Assembly (NCBI RefSeq): GCF_000429125.1
Contig: NZ_AUBG01000001.1
Coordinates: 186,001 to 250,000 of the forward strand
Direction of reading: 5' to 3'
From: Aequorivita capsosiphonis DSM 23843
GTDB taxonomy: Bacteria > Bacteroidota > Bacteroidia > Flavobacteriales > Flavobacteriaceae
DNA: 64,000 nucleotides
Notes under the pieces: model-generated
The model's input: only the letters and a program-made list of their open reading frames with translations
Databases searched by the model: none
Told to the model about the DNA's origin: nothing
Shown: positions 60,233-64,000 of the stretch, one piece after another
Position numbering within the stretch: position 1 is the first letter of the stretch
Layout: every line of letters starts with the position of its first letter
Position numbers and translations under genes: made by a program

Positions 60233-61324
60233 TTAGTTTTTGTTACGTCTCTGATCTGCTATACTTTTGAGCAATTTATCGTAGGCTTTGTTGAATTTTT
60301 CTATTCCTTCATCCACCAGATTCTTGGTGATCTCATCAATATCAATTCCGGTATTCTTTAAGTCATCCATTGCTTTATTGGCGTGATCGATTCCTCTGGT
60401 CAGGGTTCTTGCGGCTTCCCCGTGATCCCGAAACGCATCAATAGTCTCCATTGGCAAGGTATTTATGGTTTCTCTTCCTATTATGTTTTCCACATATTTC
60501 ACATCGCTAAAGGAAGGGTCTTTGGTACTGGTACTCGCCCAAAGTACGCGTTGTCTTTGCGCTCCCTTAGCTTCAAGCTTTTTAAAACGATCACTCGCAA
60601 TCACCTCCAGGTATATTTGATATGCTTTTTTTGCGGAAGCGACAGCAATTTCCCCTACCAAGTCATCAGCATTGTTTTTCTTCAGCATAGGATCCACCAT
60701 CACATCAATTCTACTCAAGAAAAAACTGGCTACCGAGGCCAAATTATCTATCGGCTTGTCGGCTTTAAGTCGGTCTTCAAGTCCGCTCATAAAAGCTTCG
60801 GTTATTTCACGATAGCGTGGTAATCCAAAGAGCAAAGTTACATTGACATTAATGCCCTTGCTCAGACATTTCCGGATTGCTGGCAAACCTTCTTTCGTTC
60901 CAGGAATTTTGATCATTACGTTTTTACGATCCACTCGTTTCCAAAGATCCTGCGCCTGCTTAATCGTTCCTTCCGTATCTCTTGCCAGAAGCGGGGATAC
61001 TTCCAAACTAACAAAACCGTCCGTACCCTTGGTTTCTTCATAAACGGGCTTAAAAATATCTGCTGCCCTTTGAATATCGTCAATAGCCATATCGAAAAAA
61101 ATGACTGCATTATCATCTTCATTTTTTGAAAGCTTGGTTATATCATCATCGTAATCCGAACTGCCACTGATGGCTTTTTCAAAAATTGATGGATTTGAAG
61201 TGAGGCCGCGTAGATCGTCATCATCTATCAAGCTTTGCAATTTCCCTGAATTCATGATTTCGCGATCAAGTAAATCAAGCCAGATACTCTGGTCTAGTTT
61301 TCGTATTTTATTTAATGGGTTCAT
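60233..61324 (-). CDS. tal: Transaldolase
   Basis: A 363-residue class I aldolase-type enzyme that moves dihydroxyacetone units in the non-oxidative pentose phosphate pathway. It reads SIWLDLLDREIMNSGKLQSL at the start, GLTSNPSIFEKAISGSSDYD (catalytic Asp/Asn region), FVSLEVSPLLARDTEGTIKQ, and VMIKIPGTKEGLPAIRKCLS with the Schiff-base lysine in MIKIPGT. NVTLLFGLPRYREITEAFMS and QRVLWASTSTKDPSFSDVKY complete it. The length fits the actinobacterial/cyanobacterial-type (long) transaldolase, not the short 220-residue form. It overlaps nothing and is followed four bases later by the HAD gene. Confidence 0.95.
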   Translation of the reverse strand: MNPLNKIRKLDQSIWLDLLDREIMNSGKLQSLIDDDDLRGLTSNPSIFEKAISGSSDYDDDITKLSKNEDDNAVIFFDMAIDDIQRAADIFKPVYEETKGTDGFVSLEVSPLLARDTEGTIKQAQDLWKRVDRKNVMIKIPGTKEGLPAIRKCLSKGINVNVTLLFGLPRYREITEAFMSGLEDRLKADKPIDNLASVASFFLSRIDVMVDPMLKKNNADDLVGEIAVASAKKAYQIYLEVIASDRFKKLEAKGAQRQRVLWASTSTKDPSFSDVKYVENIIGRETINTLPMETIDAFRDHGEAARTLTRGIDHANKAMDDLKNTGIDIDEITKNLVDEGIEKFNKAYDKLLKSIADQRRNKN

Positions 61325-61329
61325 AATGT

Positions 61330-61513
61330 AAGTTTTTGGTTTAATGTTTCAAGTTGCAGGTTTCAAGTTATAGGTCTGGCTTCATTGTTTATTGAGTTAT
61401 AATTTAAATTAGGAATGCAAACCGTCCTGTTTCTCTTTAGTCCTGTTTCCTGAATCCCCTCCTCTGGTGGGCAAGCCTTTAGCCTGATTCTGCTTTTCTC
61501 TATTCTTTGTTCT
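61330..61513. repeat. TTTCAAGTT-type repeats between tal and rpiB
   Basis: The spacer carries GTTTCAAGTTGCAGGTTTCA with another TTTCAAGTTAT after it, then a TTCTCTATTCTTTGTTCTTT-like pyrimidine tract (about 61494-61530). Both are simple flavobacterial repeat types. No gene is seen. Confidence 0.4.
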
Positions 61514-61987
61514 TTATTCTCTATTCTTTAATTCCAATTTCTGAATTTTCCGCAATCGTCTAAGATGTCTTTCTGCTCCGATGAATTTTGCGTTTAAGAA
61601 CACTTCTACATATTCTTCGGAAGCGGCATATCCTGTAACTCTTCCGCCGAGGCAAATTATATTCATATCGTCATCTTCTACACCTTGATGAGCGGAGAAA
61701 TAATCGGTGATTAAAGCTGCTTTTATGCCTGAAACTTTATTGGCTGCGACGCAAGCTCCTACTCCACTCCCGCATATTGCAATGCCTCGAAATACTTCAT
61801 TTGCCGCCACTGCTTTTGCTAAGGGAATCACGAAATCAGGATAATCGTCGGTTTCATCCAACTCCATTGCTCCAAAATCTACAAGTTCAAAGTGGTTTTT
61901 TTTTAAGAAGGATTTTATCTTCTCCTTGAGTTCAAAACCGCCGTGGTCTGCGCATATGCCTATTTTTTTAAGTGGTTCTTTTGACAT
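61514..61987 (-). CDS. rpiB: Ribose-5-phosphate isomerase B
   Basis: A 157-residue enzyme of the RpiB/LacAB family that interconverts ribulose-5-P and ribose-5-P. It has GICADHGGFELKEKIKSFLK at the start, DYPDFVIPLAKAVAA, and the active-site loop FRGIAICGSGVGACVAANKV with the catalytic Cys. ALITDYFSAHQGVEDDDMNI and CLGGRVTGYAASEEYVEVFL follow. The DDMNI region replaces the more usual NDxNV. It fits between transketolase and transaldolase. The C-terminus (RHLRRLRKIQKLE) is a short basic extension. Spacer repeats separate it from both neighbours. Confidence 0.94.
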   Translation of the reverse strand: MSKEPLKKIGICADHGGFELKEKIKSFLKKNHFELVDFGAMELDETDDYPDFVIPLAKAVAANEVFRGIAICGSGVGACVAANKVSGIKAALITDYFSAHQGVEDDDMNIICLGGRVTGYAASEEYVEVFLNAKFIGAERHLRRLRKIQKLELKNRE

Positions 61988-62034
61988 TGATTCTTAATTT
62001 AATTTCGTGATTTTTTTTACCACAAAGGCACAGA

Positions 62035-62054
62035 CCTGCCTGCCGGCAGGCAGG
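62035..62054. repeat. Perfect 20-bp palindrome CCTGCCTGCC/GGCAGGCAGG
   Basis: A perfect palindrome lies inside a CACAAAGGCACAGA...GGGGACACAGGGA stretch, 15 bases after the transketolase stop codon on the minus strand. It is the most GC-rich spot of the surroundings and may act as a terminator or REP-like element between tkt and rpiB. Confidence 0.7.
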
Positions 62055-62069
62055 GGACACAGGGAAAGC

Positions 62070-64000
62070 CTACTCTTTTTTGGAAAGCAAAGCCTTTGCT
62101 CTTTTTATAACGTTTTCTACAGTGAAGCCGTATTCCTTCATAACCTCAGGTCCTGGTGCTGATTCACCGTATTTATCAATTCCTATTACATCACCATCAT
62201 CCGTTACATATTTTAGCCAACCAACAGGAGATCCAGCCTCTACTGACAGTCGTTTTCGTATTTTCTTTGGAAATATTTTTTCTCGGTAAGCGTCACTTTG
62301 TTTATCAAATAAACTCCAGCATGGCATGCTAACAACTCGTGCCTCAATAGCATCTTTCTTCAATTTTTCCTGAGCGCCTAAAATCAATTGAACTTCAGAT
62401 CCGGTGGCTATTAAAATAATATCTGGATCGCCATCAGAGTCAGAAAGAATGTAAGCCCCTTTCTCAAGGTTTTTTGCTTTAGCGTATTTATTCTGATCGA
62501 TAATAGGAAGTTTTTGACGCGTTAAGGAAAGTGCCACAGGTCCATCGGTATGATTAATTGCAACACGCCAAGCATGTGCGGTTTCATTGGCATCTGCGGG
62601 ACGAATTACCATCATATTTGGAACAGTGCGCAAACCAATCAACTGTTCAACGGGCTGGTGGGTAGTTCCGTCTTGACCTAGCGCAATACTGTCATGTGTA
62701 TAAACCATAATGGTCCGGATTTTCATGATGGCAGCCAATCTAAGCGGTGGCCGCATATAATCTGAAAATATTAAAAATGTAGCACCATAGGGAATTAGAT
62801 ACTTGCTTAATGCCATTCCGTTGAGTATTGCTCCCATCGCGTGTTCGCGAATTCCGAAGTGGAAGTTACGCCCATCGCGGTGTTTGGGTTCAAAGGATTT
62901 ATAATCATTGAGATTGGTATCTGTGGATGGTGCAAGATCTGCTGATCCACCAATCATTTGTGGCAAATATTCCGCAATCGCATTCAAGGTTTTTCCTGAA
63001 GCTTTACGTGTAGCCATTTCGTCTCCAGGTTCAAAAACGGGTAGTTTCTTCTCCCAATCATCAGGCCATTTTCCTGAAGTGATTGTCTCGTATTCTTCGG
63101 CAAGATCTGGATGACGTTTCTTATAATTTTTATATAATTCGTTCCAATCTTCCTCGTATTTAGCAGATTTCTTTCCGGCTTTTCTATAAAAATCCAGAAC
63201 TTCATCGGGGACAACGAAATTTTTATCCGGATCAAAGCCGAAGTTTTCCTTAACCAAACGCACCTCATCCTTTCCCAAAGGTGAACCGTGCGCGGCTGCG
63301 GTATCGTGCTTATTGGGACTTCCATAACCAATATGACTTCGGATGATTATTAACGAAGGCCGATTTGTTTCTTTTTGAGCATTTTTAATGGCTTTCGATA
63401 CTGCTTCCAAATCATTTATATCAGGTAACTTTTGAACATACCAGCCATAAGCTTTGAAGCGTTCTTCTACATTTTCATCAAAAGCAAGGTCGGTATCTCC
63501 TTCAATTGTAATCTCGTTATTATCGTAGAAATAGATAATATTTCCCAGTTCCAGATGGCCGGCAAGTGAAGCGGCTTCCGCAGAAACTCCTTCCATAAGA
63601 TCGCCATCACTGCAAATAGCATAAATAGTATAATCGAAAATTTTGAAATCCGGTTGGTTGTAGCGCGCAGCAATATATTTTTGGGCAATAGCCATTCCCA
63701 CTCCATTGGCAAATCCCTGTCCCAAAGGCCCAGTGGTGACTTCAATTCCGGGAGTAAGACCGTATTCTGGATGGCCAGCAGTTATACTGTGGAGTTCCCT
63801 GAAATTTTTAAGGTCGTTTAGTGTAATTTTATATCCGGTTAAATACAAATAACTGTATTGCAACATACAGGCGTGCCCACAAGAAAGAACAAAACGATCG
63901 CGATTTGCCCAATCTGGATTTTTAGGATTATAATGCATTACTTCTGCCCACAGTAAGTGACCTAAGGGCGATAGCGCCATTGGTGTTCCGGGATGTCCGG
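62070..64000 (-). CDS. tkt: Transketolase (N-terminus outside window)
   Basis: At least 643 codons of transketolase; the frame stays open to the window edge. The first visible residues are GHPGTPMALSPLGHLLWAEV, which is the conserved N-terminal motif, so roughly 25-40 residues are missing and the ATG at 63978-63980 is internal. TPP-binding parts are GHPEYGLTPGIEVTTGPLGQ, ICSDGDLMEGVSAEAASLAG and HLELGNIIYFYDNNEITIEG. HDTAAAHGSPLG follows, with the pyrimidine-domain GGSADLAPSTDTNLN, FGIREHAMGAILNGMAL, YTHDSIALGQDGTTHQPVEQ and LRTVPNMMVIRPADANET. It transfers two-carbon units in the non-oxidative pentose phosphate pathway. Confidence 0.97.
   Translation of the reverse strand, partial: GHPGTPMALSPLGHLLWAEVMHYNPKNPDWANRDRFVLSCGHACMLQYSYLYLTGYKITLNDLKNFRELHSITAGHPEYGLTPGIEVTTGPLGQGFANGVGMAIAQKYIAARYNQPDFKIFDYTIYAICSDGDLMEGVSAEAASLAGHLELGNIIYFYDNNEITIEGDTDLAFDENVEERFKAYGWYVQKLPDINDLEAVSKAIKNAQKETNRPSLIIIRSHIGYGSPNKHDTAAAHGSPLGKDEVRLVKENFGFDPDKNFVVPDEVLDFYRKAGKKSAKYEEDWNELYKNYKKRHPDLAEEYETITSGKWPDDWEKKLPVFEPGDEMATRKASGKTLNAIAEYLPQMIGGSADLAPSTDTNLNDYKSFEPKHRDGRNFHFGIREHAMGAILNGMALSKYLIPYGATFLIFSDYMRPPLRLAAIMKIRTIMVYTHDSIALGQDGTTHQPVEQLIGLRTVPNMMVIRPADANETAHAWRVAINHTDGPVALSLTRQKLPIIDQNKYAKAKNLEKGAYILSDSDGDPDIILIATGSEVQLILGAQEKLKKDAIEARVVSMPCWSLFDKQSDAYREKIFPKKIRKRLSVEAGSPVGWLKYVTDDGDVIGIDKYGESAPGPEVMKEYGFTVENVIKRAKALLSKKE

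Noticed and set aside
62070-63980. A complete transketolase starting at the ATG at 63980
   Set aside because: Codons for GHPGTP lie in frame upstream of that ATG up to the window edge, so it is internal and the gene is cut.

Overview
The window looks like chromosomal DNA of a member of the Bacteroidota, most likely a Flavobacteriaceae. The support is AT-rich DNA, TonB-dependent receptors with carboxypeptidase-like or BtuB-like architecture, lipoproteins and exported proteins processed after AQ/GQ, GIN-domain and FtsX/MacB-type proteins, a LytTR system, promoter-like TAnnTTTG boxes, near absence of Shine-Dalgarno sequences, and the short intergenic repeats typical of this group. No tRNA, rRNA, CRISPR array, phage or insertion sequence was recognised.

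Layout. 0.2-4.1 kb: a sorbosone/PQQ-type sugar dehydrogenase lipoprotein and a TonB receptor, followed by a repeat-rich gap that also holds a decayed second copy of the dehydrogenase C-terminus. 4.8-8.2 kb: the pta-ackA acetate pathway. 8.3-11.8 kb: a BtuB-like TonB receptor divergent from a MocR-type regulator whose PLP-binding lysine is replaced. 12-31.8 kb: a large MacAB-like ABC export locus (adaptor, ATPase, five tandem paralogous FtsX-type permeases, GIN-domain protein, and a second ATPase cut off by a PIN toxin-antitoxin pair), divergent from an NtrC-like regulator and histidine kinase. 32-35 kb: a methyltransferase, an RluA-type pseudouridine synthase, and a RES/Xre toxin-antitoxin pair flanked by two diverged copies of a 46-48 codon hydrophobic ORF. 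35-37.7 kb: a cytochrome c/FTR1 iron permease convergent with an azurin. 37.9-39.6 kb: a TPP riboswitch controlling a PnuC/PnuT-family transporter and an overlapping flavoprotein. 39.8-43.6 kb: a LytS/LytTR pair, a serine hydrolase and an ExbB-like protein. 43.7-50.6 kb: aminopeptidase P, a PLP decarboxylase, a preQ1-I riboswitch with a YhhQ-type queuosine-precursor transporter, small membrane proteins, a TauE exporter and an Lrp regulator.

50.9-64 kb is a sugar-phosphate block. On the + strand lie mannose-6-phosphate isomerase, a eukaryotic-type phosphomannomutase-like HAD protein and a GH130 phosphorylase-like protein. Convergent with them on the - strand lie transketolase (cut by the window edge), rpiB, transaldolase, a HAD phosphatase, gnd, zwf, pgl and pgi. 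Read together, mannosides could pass through mannose-1-P, mannose-6-P and fructose-6-P, then through Pgi into the oxidative and non-oxidative pentose phosphate pathway. This flow is an inference from family assignments and order.

The observations most worth following are the MocR-like regulator without its PLP lysine, the paired small ORFs around the RES/Xre module, the TPP-controlled flavoprotein, the two riboswitches, the five-permease array, and the compact mannose-to-pentose-phosphate block.
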